Shown here one piece after another: positions 5,862 to 13,961 of a DNA stretch of 23,047 bases. The notes beneath the pieces are model-generated. The model saw nothing but the letters and a program-made list of their open reading frames with translations, ran no database searches and was not told where the DNA came from. Source of the stretch: JBMNNU01 sp050942695 (GTDB taxonomy: Bacteria; Chloroflexota; UBA6077); assembly GCA_050942695.1 (NCBI GenBank), contig JBMNNU010000015.1:1-23047 (forward strand), given 5' to 3'. Made by a program: the position numbers and the translations under genes. The stretch's first letter is position 1, and each line of letters begins with the position of its first letter.

Positions 5862-7604
5862 TCATGCGACGCGGCGGAGGCCTTGGCGGCGGCGCTGGAG
5901 GTAGGTGAGCAACTGGTCCAGGGGGAGCGTATTGATGACGTCGTCCTTCTCCAACCAGCCGCGGCGTGCGACGGCTACACCGTAGCGCATGAACTCCAGG
6001 TTGCTGAGGCTGTGGGCATCGGTGTTGATGCACAGCTTCACACCAAGCTCCTTGGCTCGCCGCGCCCAGATATCGTCCAGGTCTAGCCGGTCGGGCGAGG
6101 AGTTGATCTCCACGGCAATCCCAGCCCGAGCGGCGGCCTGCAACACCTGTTCCAGATCTACGTCGTAGCCCTGGCGCCGATTTAGCAACCGCCCCGTGGG
6201 ATGAGCTAGGGCGTGCACGTAGGGGCTCTCGAACGCCCGTAGTATCCTGTCGGTGATCCGCCGACGGTCCTGCTCGAACCCTGAGTGGATGGAGGCGATC
6301 ACGAAATCCAGCCTGCTCAGCAACTCATCCGGGTAGTCCAACCGGCCGTCACCCCGGATATCTACCTCGGAGCCGTTCAGTATCCTGAAAGGCGCCAAAC
6401 GGTCATTTAACTCGCCGATCTGCTTGATCTTTCGCTCCAGCCTCTCCGGAGACAGCCCGTGGGCTATCCCCAGGCTCTGAGAATGGTCGGTGATAGCCAC
6501 ATACTGGTAGCCCATTCGCATACAAGCCTCGGCCATCTGTTCCATCGTCGCCGTGCCATCGGACCAATCGGTGTGCACCTGGAGATCCCCCCGGATATCC
6601 TCCTGTAGGATCAGGTTGGGCAATGCATGTTTAGCCGCCGCCTCAAGCTCGCCCCGGTTCTGCCGGATCTCAGGGGGCATCCACTCCAGCCCCAAACAAT
6701 GGTAGATGTCGGCCTCTTCCTCGCTCGCCAGCCGCTTGCCGGTCCTCTCGTCGAAAAGACCGTACTCGCTCAGCTTGTAGCCTTTGCTTATCGCGATGTT
6801 GCGAAGCGCAATGTTGTGGCTCTTATCGCCCGTGAAATACTGGAGAGCAGCGCCGTACTCCTCGGGCTTAACAGCCCGGAGGTCTATCTGGAGGTTGTCC
6901 CGCGTGAGAACGCTAGCCTTGGTGGGGCCTACTGCCAGCACCTCTTTGACGATCGGCAGCTTGGCGAAAAGCTTCGTTACCTCGGCCGGCTTCTCGGATG
7001 AGACCAGTATGTCGATGTCACCGATTGTCTCCTGCATTCGCCTGAGGCTGCCAGCAGGTTGGATGCGCCTGACCAGGGGATTGGCCTCCATCAGCCGGAC
7101 CACCTCCTCTGCAGCAGGTAGGGCCACACCGAGCAGCAGCCGCCTACTCCGCTGCTGCAGTCTCTCCACCTCACGCAGGATCTTCTCCTCAGTTTTCTCC
7201 CGTATTCCGGGCAACTGCCGCAGACGGTGCTGGCGAGCGGCTTCCTCCAGTTGCGGGATGGTCGTAATACCCAGGTTCCGATGGATTATCTGGGAGCGCG
7301 CTGGGCCAAGGCCCGGGACCTTCAGAAGCTCCCGTAATCCCGGCGATACCTCCTTGCGTAGCGACTCGAGGTAGCCTGATTTGCCGGTTGCAAGCAACTC
7401 CCCGACTTTGGCGGCGATCGACTCCCCGACGCCGGGCACCTCCTCTAGATGCCCCGATCGCCAAATATCCTCAACGTTATCCGGAAGATTCTCGATGCGT
7501 CTGGCCGCGGTCCGGTACGCGCCAACCCGGTACCGGCTCTCTCCCTTTAGCTCCAGGAGGTCGGCTATTTCGTCCAAAAAGGCGGCGACTTCACGATTCC
7601 GCAA
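5862..7604 (-). CDS. polX: PolX: family X DNA polymerase with PHP domain
   Basis: The protein has 580 residues, full length for bacterial PolX. The N-terminal part carries three helix-hairpin-helix motifs (EVPGVG 55-60, KVPGLG 95-100, QLPGIR 130-135). The nucleotidyltransferase palm has GSLRR (185-189), catalytic Asp 196 and 198 in GDIDIL, and Asp 241. The C-terminal PHP domain keeps its metal ligands: QVHTDWSDG (His344, Asp346), ITDHS (His374), SEVDI (Glu413), SIHSG (His440), LAHPTGR (His468) and NTDAHS (Asp529, His531). Known PolX enzymes fill short gaps and have Mn-dependent 3'-5' exonuclease and AP-endonuclease activity, acting in base excision repair. The TTG start fits the usual N-terminus (M-NREVAA); its ribosome site (GGGTAGGGA) is about 10 bases away. 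All catalytic residues are present, so it should be active. Confidence 0.95.
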   Translation of the reverse strand: MRNREVAAFLDEIADLLELKGESRYRVGAYRTAARRIENLPDNVEDIWRSGHLEEVPGVGESIAAKVGELLATGKSGYLESLRKEVSPGLRELLKVPGLGPARSQIIHRNLGITTIPQLEEAARQHRLRQLPGIREKTEEKILREVERLQQRSRRLLLGVALPAAEEVVRLMEANPLVRRIQPAGSLRRMQETIGDIDILVSSEKPAEVTKLFAKLPIVKEVLAVGPTKASVLTRDNLQIDLRAVKPEEYGAALQYFTGDKSHNIALRNIAISKGYKLSEYGLFDERTGKRLASEEEADIYHCLGLEWMPPEIRQNRGELEAAAKHALPNLILQEDIRGDLQVHTDWSDGTATMEQMAEACMRMGYQYVAITDHSQSLGIAHGLSPERLERKIKQIGELNDRLAPFRILNGSEVDIRGDGRLDYPDELLSRLDFVIASIHSGFEQDRRRITDRILRAFESPYVHALAHPTGRLLNRRQGYDVDLEQVLQAAARAGIAVEINSSPDRLDLDDIWARRAKELGVKLCINTDAHSLSNLEFMRYGVAVARRGWLEKDDVINTLPLDQLLTYLQRRRQGLRRVA

Positions 7605-7630
7605 CTGATTATGTCCCTACCCTCTAAATG

Positions 7631-7678
7631 ACGTAGGGGCGGGCCGCCGTGCCCGCCCGGTATCTCTTAGGGCGCTAC
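7631..7678. repeat. Degenerate double-hairpin repeat
   Basis: ACGTAGGGGC begins the element, followed by a perfect stem GGGCGGGC/GCCCGCCC (7637-7644, 7651-7658), GGTATCTC and GGCGCTAC. The order GTAG, hairpin, GGTA(C/T)CTC, remnant, CTAC is that of the elements at 644-778 and 14138-14194, with the second hairpin eroded. It fills the gap between polX and cvpA. Confidence 0.5.
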
Positions 7679-7717
7679 CCATTTCGGGCATGAGGCTGAG
7701 GCAATAGGCGTGCCCCA

Positions 7718-8272
7718 CTAACTGCCGAGGATGAAAGGCAGGTCCGATGGCAACCAGGGTCGGAGGGCGGCGTACACCAGCGGGAGCGGTGAGCTGAAAG
7801 CAGGTTGCAGCATGGAGTTGAGCATTCCGGTGTGGAGGATGCCCTTTAACAGGCTCCCTTCTGGCCACGGGGCCAGGAGTGAGTAGCGGATGAGCATGAG
7901 CATCAGGCTCAGGACGAATACGCCGATTACGCCTCCCAGCACGGCGCCACCCAACTCATCTAGCATCACTACAGAGGGAAGGCGGGTTTCGCAGTAAGCA
8001 GTCCAAAGCATCCAGGTTACTGCCACCGTGAATATGATGACCAACACCAGAAAGGAAACCAACCCCGCGACTTCCAGGGTAGTGGTTGGGAATGTTTGGA
8101 GCATGAACTCGGCTAAACGGGGGTGGTACTGGGCTGACAATACGGTGCTGATATACAGGGAGATCAGCAGCACCATCTGCCGCACCAGCCCTTGGTGGAA
8201 GCCAAAGGTTATGCTGGTTACGAGCAGAACGACCAGGGCGATATCCAGCCACATAGTGGTTAGTGCGTTCAT
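7718..8272 (-). CDS. CvpA-family membrane protein
   Basis: The protein has 184 residues and four or so membrane helices. The N-terminal pattern MWLDIALVVLLVTSITFGFHQGLVRQM and the central DELGGAVLGGVIGVFVLSLML fit the CvpA (colicin V production) family, where D..(V/L)....G...GF..G and ..D...G...G...G are conserved. CvpA proteins are inner-membrane proteins linked to envelope stress and, in Firmicutes, often lie next to polX/mutS2-type genes. The order cvpA-polX here is the same pairing, read in the same direction. The ATG follows GAGGGT (8279-8284) with 6 bases between. That ribosome site coincides with the edge of the repeat at 8278-8418. Confidence 0.8.
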   Translation of the reverse strand: MNALTTMWLDIALVVLLVTSITFGFHQGLVRQMVLLISLYISTVLSAQYHPRLAEFMLQTFPTTTLEVAGLVSFLVLVIIFTVAVTWMLWTAYCETRLPSVVMLDELGGAVLGGVIGVFVLSLMLMLIRYSLLAPWPEGSLLKGILHTGMLNSMLQPAFSSPLPLVYAALRPWLPSDLPFILGS

Positions 8273-8277
8273 AGAAT

Positions 8278-8418
8278 AACCCTCACCCCGGCCCTCTCCC
8301 TAAGGGAGAGGGAGAATTTGTTTGGGGACACCCCCGTGACGCTGCGCTCGCTCGCGTTGAATGCCCTGGACCCGCTTTTGCTCCCCTCTCCCTGTGGGGG
8401 AGGGGTTGGGGGTGGGGT
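8278..8418. repeat. C-rich/G-rich inverted repeat (CCCTCACCCC type) with internal hairpins
   Basis: The left end ACCCTCACCCCGGCCC and the right end GAGGGGTTGGGGGTGGGGT are inverted copies of each other. Inside are CCCTCTCCCT/AGGGAGAGGG (near 8294-8314), CCCCTCTCCC/GGGGGAGGGG (near 8383-8405) and a GACGCTGCGCTCGCTCGCGTT stem-loop (about 8338-8360). The last shares its loop with those at 653-679 and 740-768. It separates pheT from cvpA. Confidence 0.6.
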
Positions 8419-8434
8419 CCGTCCCAAAATCAAA

Positions 8435-8469
8435 CAGGCAAGATCTACGGCCTTAGTAGATCTTGCCTG
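8435..8469 (-). terminator. Intrinsic terminator of the pheST operon
   Basis: CAGGCAAGATCTAC (8435-8448) and GTAGATCTTGCCTG (8456-8469) form a perfect 14-bp stem with a 7-base loop. On the minus strand it is followed by the T-rich GTTTGATTTTGG. It lies 38 bases after the pheT stop. Confidence 0.85.
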
Positions 8470-8506
8470 CTCGTCAATATGGCTACAATAGGAATATTAT
8501 CCCAAC

Positions 8507-10912
8507 CTACTTCCCGCGGAGGTAAGCTCCAAAGCGAGAGGCTAGGGCTTCAACGATCCGCTGCTCTACCTCCATCACCTCTTCGTCGGTCAACGTCCGG
8601 TCCGGCGCCCGATAGCTGAGTGAGTAGGCCAGGCTTTTCTTACCTGGAGGTATAGCGGCTCCCTGGTACAGGTCGAACAGTTCCACACCGTCCAGCAGCG
8701 GCTGGCCGGTCTCTCGGATTACTTCGTATACCTCAGCCTGGGGTATCTGCTCGTCCAGAATCACCGCAATGTCGTGGCTTACGGCTGGGTATTTCGGCAG
8801 AGGCTGGTAGGCCCGATCCTCGGAGGCCGCAGACACCAGAGACTCGAAATCGATCTCGCCTATGTACAGTTTGTGGGGCGCCATATCGTAGCGGTCCACG
8901 ATCGTAGGGTGCACTTCGCCGATATACCCAACGATCTCATCGTTGATCCTGATGCGTGCAGTTCTACCGGGGTGCATGGAACCGTGTCTTGCCGGTTCGA
9001 AAACTGCATTGTTGATCCCCATCGATCTCAGCAGTAACTCCAGCGCCCCCTTCAGATCGAAGAAATCGCCGTTTTCAGGCTGGGCGTTCCAGGATAGCGG
9101 CTCCCGCGGCCCCGTAAGCGCAATTCCAAGCGTTCGCCTTTCGGTGGGCAAGGGATTCAACGGTGGCAGATACACTCTCCCCAGCTCGAATATGTATATC
9201 CTGCTCTCGTGGCGAAGGTTGGAGGCGGTCGTTTTCAACAAGCTGCCTATCAGATTCGTGCGCAGGCAGGCCTGCTCCGGCGTCATCGGATTAGCAAGTG
9301 GGATCATCTCCTGAGGTACGATCACGACGCCGGGCCCCTGATCCACCGTAATGCGCTCGTTGGCCCCGCAATCTACCAATGAATAGGTGATCACCTCCTG
9401 GAAACCGCAGCCGGTGAGAACGTTCCGAGCCACACCTTCCCAGTGCCGGTAAGGGTCGGGGATCTCATCCGGTATCGCTCCCGTCGGCAGCGTAGTGGGG
9501 ATCAGGTCGTAGCCCTTGATCCTGGCCAACTCCTCTGCCAGGTCGGCCCTGCCCTCTACATCGCGCCGGAAGGAGGGCACCGCCACTTCCAGGCGACCGT
9601 TCGCTACTTCCGTCTGGAATCCGAGCGGGGTCAAGATCTCTTGCATCTCCGCCAGGCTGAAGTGTTGGCCCAGAAGCCCCTCGATCTCCCCTTCCGAGAT
9701 CGCAATCACCCTAGGTTCAACCGGCCTGGGGTACACGTCGACCACTCCCTCACCTACAGCGCCACCGCCCAGTTCCGCCATCAGCGAAGCGGCCTTTAAC
9801 GCGGCGGGCACGGTCCATTCCGGGTCGAGTCCCTTTTCGAAACGCTTAGAGGCCTCTGTAGACAATCGAAGGGCCTGGGATGTTCTTCGGATGCTGGTGC
9901 GGTTGAAGTTGGCGGATTCCAGCACCACTGTGGTAGTGGAGTCGTCCACCTCGCTGTCTAGGCCGCCCATGACACCGGCGACGGCTACGGCCTCCTGATG
10001 GTCGGCGATCACCAGCATATTCTCGTTAAGCTGCCGCACCTCACCGTCCAGCGTGGTGAATACCTCGCCGGGCTGCGCGCGCCGTACGATGATCCCCCCG
10101 TGAAGCTTACTTCCATCGAAGGCGTGGAGAGGCTGGCCGCGCTCCCACATGACATAGTTCGTGATGTCAACGATGTTGCTGATCGGCCGCATTCCGCACA
10201 GGTAGAGGCGGCGCTGCATCCAAAGGGGCGAAGGCTTCACCTCGACCCCTTTAATCACTATGGCCGAGTAGCGTGGGCAGAGGTCTGGGTCTTTGATCTC
10301 CACCGTGATGAAGTCAGCAGATTTGAACCCGCTCGAGGGGATAAGGGTTGCGGGCACCCTAAGTCGCTCGCCGGTTAGCGCCGCGATCTCCCTGGCAATG
10401 CCGACGATGGAAAGCTCGTCCGGCCGATTGGGGGTTAGCTCTAGTTCGAAGACGTAGTCGCTGAGGTAATCCTTCAGCTCTACACCCACCGGGGCTTCCT
10501 CTTCCATGACGTAGATGCCTACGCTATCGGGAGAAATCCCCAGCTCTATACCCGAACAGAGCATCCCATCCGATCGTACGCCGCGAAAGTCGACAGACTC
10601 GATCACGGTGCCGGGTCGCAGGCTGCCGCCCGAGAGCACTACCGGCACCTTGTAGCCGACCTTCAGGTTTGTCGCGGCGGTGACGAGCGTTACCGAGCGG
10701 TTGCCCAGGTCCACTTCAACCACGAACAGCTTATCGGCAGCGGGGTGCTGTTTGATCTCTTTTACCTGCCCGATCCAGATGTTCGACCAGTTAGCACCAA
10801 CCTCTTCGATCGATCCCACCTCGGTTCCCGACATAGTGAGCAGGTTGGCAAGCTCAGCAGGAGGCGTTGATATTTCTACGAATTCTTTTAGCCAGGAAAG
10901 CAGGACTTTCAT
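8507..10912 (-). CDS. pheT: Phenylalanyl-tRNA synthetase beta subunit
   Basis: The protein has 801 residues, the normal length. MKVLLSWLKEFVEI is the classic N-terminus. The OB-fold tRNA-binding domain lies at about 40-150 (IGQVKEIKQHPAADKLFVVEVDLG). It is followed by the B3/B4 editing domain (MWERGQPLHAFD, ADHQEAVAVAGVMGG), the B5 domain, the catalytic-like core (SFRRDVEGRADLAEELARIKGY) and a C-terminal anticodon-binding FDX-ACB domain (LPKYPAVSHDIAVILDE to the end). With PheS it forms the alpha2-beta2 enzyme that charges tRNA-Phe and edits Tyr-tRNA-Phe. The ATG follows GAGGGGGT. It starts 15 bases after the pheS stop, so the two are one operon closed by the hairpin at 8435-8469. Confidence 0.98.
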   Translation of the reverse strand: MKVLLSWLKEFVEISTPPAELANLLTMSGTEVGSIEEVGANWSNIWIGQVKEIKQHPAADKLFVVEVDLGNRSVTLVTAATNLKVGYKVPVVLSGGSLRPGTVIESVDFRGVRSDGMLCSGIELGISPDSVGIYVMEEEAPVGVELKDYLSDYVFELELTPNRPDELSIVGIAREIAALTGERLRVPATLIPSSGFKSADFITVEIKDPDLCPRYSAIVIKGVEVKPSPLWMQRRLYLCGMRPISNIVDITNYVMWERGQPLHAFDGSKLHGGIIVRRAQPGEVFTTLDGEVRQLNENMLVIADHQEAVAVAGVMGGLDSEVDDSTTTVVLESANFNRTSIRRTSQALRLSTEASKRFEKGLDPEWTVPAALKAASLMAELGGGAVGEGVVDVYPRPVEPRVIAISEGEIEGLLGQHFSLAEMQEILTPLGFQTEVANGRLEVAVPSFRRDVEGRADLAEELARIKGYDLIPTTLPTGAIPDEIPDPYRHWEGVARNVLTGCGFQEVITYSLVDCGANERITVDQGPGVVIVPQEMIPLANPMTPEQACLRTNLIGSLLKTTASNLRHESRIYIFELGRVYLPPLNPLPTERRTLGIALTGPREPLSWNAQPENGDFFDLKGALELLLRSMGINNAVFEPARHGSMHPGRTARIRINDEIVGYIGEVHPTIVDRYDMAPHKLYIGEIDFESLVSAASEDRAYQPLPKYPAVSHDIAVILDEQIPQAEVYEVIRETGQPLLDGVELFDLYQGAAIPPGKKSLAYSLSYRAPDRTLTDEEVMEVEQRIVEALASRFGAYLRGK

Positions 10913-10927
10913 TTAGTACCCCCTCGA

Positions 10928-11965
10928 TTAGGCGAATTGTCTCAGGAAGCGCAGGTCGTTGTTGTAGAAGAGCCGGATGTCGTCGATCCCGTACTGCACC
11001 ATGGCGACCCGTTCCGGCCCCATTCCAAACGCGAAGCCTGTGAAGCGGTCGGGATCGTACCCAACCCCCTCCAGCACTTTCGGGTGGACCATACCTGCGC
11101 CCAGCAGCTCCAGCCAACCTGTCCCTTTGCACACCCTGCAGCCTGCGCCCTTGCAGATCACACAGCTCACCGACATTTCGGCGCCGGGCTCCACGAAGGG
11201 GAAGTAGTCGCATCGGAAGCGCACCTTTACATCGGGCCCGTACAATTGGTGAGCGAAGGTGGTGAGCGTCCCCTTTAGATCGGCCATGGTAATCCCTTCG
11301 TCCACCGCGAGACCCTCTATCTGGTAGAACATCGACTCGTGGGAGGCGTCCTGGGCTTCGTAGCGATAGCATTTGCCCGGCACAACCACCCGTACTGGTG
11401 GCACTGTTTTCTCCATCACCCTCGCCTGCATAGGGGATGTGTGAGTCCTCAATAGGACGTCTGGACCTTCCTCGCCCTGGCGGACGTAAAAGGTATCCCA
11501 CATATCCCTTGCGGGATGGTCTGGTGGGATGTTGAGCGCCTCGAAGTTGTAGTAATCGAGCTCCACCTCCGGCCCCTCAACCACCTGATATCCCATAGAG
11601 ACGAAGATGGAGAGTATCCGGTTGACGATTTGAGTGGTGGGGTGCACGAGCCCCAAAGAATCGGGGCGCCCTGGGAGGGTCACGTCGATGCGCTCGGCTT
11701 CCAGCGCCCGCTGCAGTTCGGCGACTCTCAGCTCTTCTCTCCGAGCTGCCATCGCGTTCTCCAGGTCGACCTTGACGCGGTTTGCCGCCTGGCCGATAGC
11801 AGGGCGCTCCTCGGCCGGCAATCGCCCCAACTCCCTGAGGATTTCGGTCAACGGCCCCTTTTTCCCAAAAAAGGCGACGCGCCAGCTCTCCAGTTCGGCG
11901 GTGTTTTGAACCCGGGCCAGGTCGTTTAACGCCCTCTCTTTCAACTGCTGAAGACGGTCCAGCAC
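10928..11965 (-). CDS. pheS: Phenylalanyl-tRNA synthetase alpha subunit
   Basis: The protein has 345 residues. The N-terminal coiled-coil arm is followed by the class II catalytic core: FYQIEGLAVDEGITMADLKG, LLRTHTSPMQARVM and the motif 3 region FGMGPERVAMVQYGIDDIR. A zinc-ribbon-like insertion, CVICKGAGCRVCKGTGW, has four Cys and is common in bacterial PheS. The enzyme activates Phe with ATP and joins it to tRNA-Phe. The start is GTG at 11963-11965, with GGAGG (11971-11975) 5 bases upstream. Only one base separates it from the stop of the methyltransferase gene ahead, so the two are translationally linked. Confidence 0.98.
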   Translation of the reverse strand: MLDRLQQLKERALNDLARVQNTAELESWRVAFFGKKGPLTEILRELGRLPAEERPAIGQAANRVKVDLENAMAARREELRVAELQRALEAERIDVTLPGRPDSLGLVHPTTQIVNRILSIFVSMGYQVVEGPEVELDYYNFEALNIPPDHPARDMWDTFYVRQGEEGPDVLLRTHTSPMQARVMEKTVPPVRVVVPGKCYRYEAQDASHESMFYQIEGLAVDEGITMADLKGTLTTFAHQLYGPDVKVRFRCDYFPFVEPGAEMSVSCVICKGAGCRVCKGTGWLELLGAGMVHPKVLEGVGYDPDRFTGFAFGMGPERVAMVQYGIDDIRLFYNNDLRFLRQFA

Positions 11966-11966
11966 A

Positions 11967-12758
11967 TTAGCCTCCTTGTTTGTCTCTTTGCCTCTTCGCC
12001 TCGAACAGGATCACGCTGCCGGCGACCGCGGCGTTGAGCGATTCCACCCCGCCATCTAAGGGGATAGAGATGCGGGCCGAAGCCCCTTGCCGTGCCTCGT
12101 TGCTGGGGCCATAAGCCTCTCCCCCGATTATCAGGGCTGATGGACGACGCCAATTATAATCATAGTACAAAAAATCGCCCCCGGCCTCGGCGACAACCGT
12201 TGCCCTCCCATCTCCTAAAAGGGAGACTATCTCCTGCCAAGAGAGATCCGTGCCGAGCTTCAGCCGGAAATGGGCTCCCATTCCACCTCTAACCACCTTG
12301 GGCGAGAACAGATCGACCGTGTTTTTGTGGGTTAAGACGGTCCGGATGCCGGATGCCAGGGCGGAACGGAGCAGTGTGCCGGCGTTCCCAGGGTCGGCCA
12401 GACCATCCAGGATCAGCACCAGGGGCTCCGCCGGGTCCACCTGCTCTGCTGGTGCCGGCAATCCGGCTTCGGCAACGATCCCCTGCGGTGTTACCGTATC
12501 ACTGGCCTGCTTGATAGCCTTGGTGGACGCGGGCAACGCGCCCGGTATCTGCCGGACCAGGGAGCCCAGCCGCTCATCCTCTTCGGCTTTACGAGAGTCA
12601 TACAAAACCGTCTTTAGAGGCCAGGAAGCAGCAACGGCTTCGGCCACTAACCGGGTGCCTTCGATGAGAAACGCCCCATGTTCGCGACGGCCTGCGGCGG
12701 TGTGCAGCTCCTTCATCCGCCGGATCAGGGGATTGGCCGGGCTTTCCACGGTCCGCAC
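11967..12758 (-). CDS. SpoU/TrmH-family 23S rRNA 2'-O-methyltransferase
   Basis: The protein has 263 residues. An N-terminal substrate-binding domain (SPANPLIRRMKELHTAAGRRE, FLIEGTRLVAEAV) precedes the knotted SPOUT domain. The three SpoU motifs are present: DGLADPGNAGTLLRSA (motif 1), LIIGGEAYGPSNE (motif 2) and IPLDGGVESLNAAVAGSVILFE (motif 3), which together bind S-adenosylmethionine. This type usually methylates a ribose in 23S rRNA. The gene lies between rplT and pheS, a common bacterial order. The GTG start has GGAGA about 8 bases upstream. The exact target base is unknown. Confidence 0.92.
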   Translation of the reverse strand: MRTVESPANPLIRRMKELHTAAGRREHGAFLIEGTRLVAEAVAASWPLKTVLYDSRKAEEDERLGSLVRQIPGALPASTKAIKQASDTVTPQGIVAEAGLPAPAEQVDPAEPLVLILDGLADPGNAGTLLRSALASGIRTVLTHKNTVDLFSPKVVRGGMGAHFRLKLGTDLSWQEIVSLLGDGRATVVAEAGGDFLYYDYNWRRPSALIIGGEAYGPSNEARQGASARISIPLDGGVESLNAAVAGSVILFEAKRQRDKQGG

Positions 12759-12784
12759 TCGTTAGATCTCCAACTGCATTAACA

Positions 12785-12854
12785 AAGGACTGAGAACTTA
12801 GGGTCGGGTACTGAGAGACGCCCACTCAGTCCTCGACCTAAGTTCTCAGTCCTT
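12785..12854. terminator. Long hairpin between rplT and the methyltransferase gene
   Basis: AAGGACTGAGAACTTAGG on the left pairs with CCTAAGTTCTCAGTCCTT on the right (perfect 18 bp). The stem then continues with a few mismatches up to ACTGAG/CTCAGT around a short loop near 12820. It is 39 bases past the rplT stop on the minus strand. It lacks a clean T run, so it may be a terminator, a processing site or a repeat-derived foldback. Confidence 0.55.
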
Positions 12855-12893
12855 ATCATTCCCAGGCCTGGGTTACTTTTGGACAACAGTCTG

Positions 12894-13250
12894 CTACGCG
12901 GGGCTCTCCTGTACCGACTTGACCAACTGGGCAAACCCCGCTGCATCATTCACGGCCATATCCGCAAGGATCTTGCGGTCGACGGCCACATTGTTAGCCC
13001 TGAGCGCCGCTATGAATTGGCTGTAGGACATTCCCAGGGATCTGACCGCAGCGTTGATTCGAGTGATCCAGAGTCTGTGGAACTCGCCCTTGCGAGCCCG
13101 ACGATCTCTGTAGGCGTAGGACAACGACTTCAAAACAGACTCGTTGGCCTTTCGGAAACGTGTGCTTCTAACCCCTGCATGCCCCTTGGCCAGGGCGAGG
13201 ATCTTTTTATGGCGTCGATGGGCCACGACTCCACGTTTTACTCTAGCCAA
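12894..13250 (-). CDS. rplT: 50S ribosomal protein L20
   Basis: The protein has 118 residues from the TTG start (13248-13250). The sequence (M)ARVKRGVVAHRRHKKILALAKG is the invariant L20 N-terminus that threads into 23S rRNA. The globular end (WITRINAAVRSLGMSYSQFI) is also typical. AGGAGG lies 5 bases before this TTG, which decides the start over longer upstream readings. L20 is an early assembly protein of the large subunit and in many bacteria represses its own operon. rpmI lies 144 bases upstream on the same strand. Confidence 0.97.
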   Translation of the reverse strand: MARVKRGVVAHRRHKKILALAKGHAGVRSTRFRKANESVLKSLSYAYRDRRARKGEFHRLWITRINAAVRSLGMSYSQFIAALRANNVAVDRKILADMAVNDAAGFAQLVKSVQESPA

Positions 13251-13294
13251 TGGTTCCTCCTGAGCAAACAACCGGCCCAGTCTCTCCTATCTGG

Positions 13295-13312
13295 AGACCG
13301 CGAGTGCGGTCT
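13295..13312 (-). other. Small stem-loop in the rpmI-rplT spacer
   Basis: AGACCGC and GCGGTCT form a perfect 7-bp stem with a 4-base loop, 45 bases upstream of the rplT start. The spacer between the two ribosomal protein genes (144 bases) is longer than usual, so this could be part of an L20-responsive leader. No comparison was possible. Confidence 0.35.
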
Positions 13313-13394
13313 ATTCTGGAGAACGATGCTGGACCTGAAAACGGCAATTTTAACTGATGACTACCTCAGTGCTCTGCGACCTTCCGTGGGACGC

Positions 13395-13595
13395 CTAGGC
13401 GCCGTACGGTATGAGCTTTTTGATTCTCTCACGGTCAGGTCGCGCTACCGCCAGCATTTCGTCATATTGGCGTCGAGCTCGAGCGGAGCGATTCCGCCTC
13501 AAGTGGCTCTTGCCATGCTTGGTGCGCATCAACTTACCGGAGCCCGTGACGTGGAAACGGCGAGCGGTGCCCTTGTGGGTCTTAATCTTTGGCAT
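13395..13595 (-). CDS. rpmI: 50S ribosomal protein L35
   Basis: The protein has 66 residues from the ATG at 13593-13595. MPKIKTHKGTARRFHVTGSG followed by KLMRTKHGKSHLRRNRSARARR is unmistakably L35, a small basic large-subunit protein. An AGGAGA ribosome site lies about 10 bases upstream. Longer upstream readings in this frame are not supported. A promoter (13640-13669) is visible ahead of it. infC, which normally precedes rpmI, is not present upstream in this window. Confidence 0.97.
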   Translation of the reverse strand: MPKIKTHKGTARRFHVTGSGKLMRTKHGKSHLRRNRSARARRQYDEMLAVARPDRERIKKLIPYGA

Positions 13596-13639
13596 CAGAA
13601 AGCTTTCTCCTGATAAACGACTCTTGATAGCAATACGAG

Positions 13640-13669
13640 AGTATATCACGCGACATCCGAACCACGCAA
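13640..13669 (-). promoter_or_regulatory. Putative promoter of rpmI-rplT
   Basis: On the minus strand TTGCGT (13664-13669) is followed after 18 bases by TATACT (13640-13645), 44 bases upstream of the rpmI start. It lies just after the hairpin at 13690-13722, as expected for a new transcription unit. Confidence 0.5.
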
Positions 13670-13689
13670 ACTGCATTCATCAACAACTA

Positions 13690-13722
13690 AGGGTCGCCCG
13701 GATGGTGTCTCCGAGCGACCCT
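13690..13722 (-). terminator. Hairpin terminator upstream of rpmI
   Basis: AGGGTCGCCCGGA (13690-13702) pairs with TCCGAGCGACCCT (13710-13722) with a single mismatch and a 7-base loop. On the minus strand it is followed by TTAGTTGTTG. It begins 5 bases after the stop of the small ORF at 13728-13961. Confidence 0.6.
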
Positions 13723-13727
13723 ATGGA

Positions 13728-13961
13728 TCAGGCGGCTCTCTTCTGGCCGAGAGTCGCCACAGCGTGTGGCCGGATCGCCTTCTGGCCCGGTTTTCTGGAC
13801 TCAAGGTTGATGCTTTGCGACGCTGCGGGTTCCGGCCGAATCGGCCGATGCCACAACTGCCGTCTAGGGAGTTGTTTTATCAACCCCGAGCGGAACAGAA
13901 ACGGAAAGATGACCTTGAGTAAGATCGCGTCCAGAGGGGTTCCGTGTTGTTTAAAAATCAT
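13728..13961 (-). CDS. Possible 77-residue small protein upstream of rpmI
   Basis: I do not recognise this protein. It begins MIFKQHGTPLDAILLKVIFP and contains a short hydrophobic stretch (AILLKVIFPFLF). The C-terminal half is basic and rich in Pro and Gln. Support for coding comes from the signals around it: GGAGGG at 13970-13975 is 8 bases before the ATG, and a hairpin starts right after the stop codon. A GTG at 14022-14024 is an alternative in-frame start. It occupies the place where infC normally lies but shows none of the IF-3 motifs. The frame could be fortuitous, and no promoter was found. Confidence 0.35.
   Translation of the reverse strand: MIFKQHGTPLDAILLKVIFPFLFRSGLIKQLPRRQLWHRPIRPEPAASQSINLESRKPGQKAIRPHAVATLGQKRAA

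Noticed and set aside
12894..13271. Longer L20 start at 13271
   Set aside because: AGGAGG is followed 5 bases later by the TTG at 13248-13250, which gives the universal (M)ARVKRG N-terminus.
13597..13611. Palindrome AGAAAGCTTTCT next to the rpmI ribosome site as a translation switch
   Set aside because: Allowing for a loop, only about four base pairs could form, too weak to hide the site.
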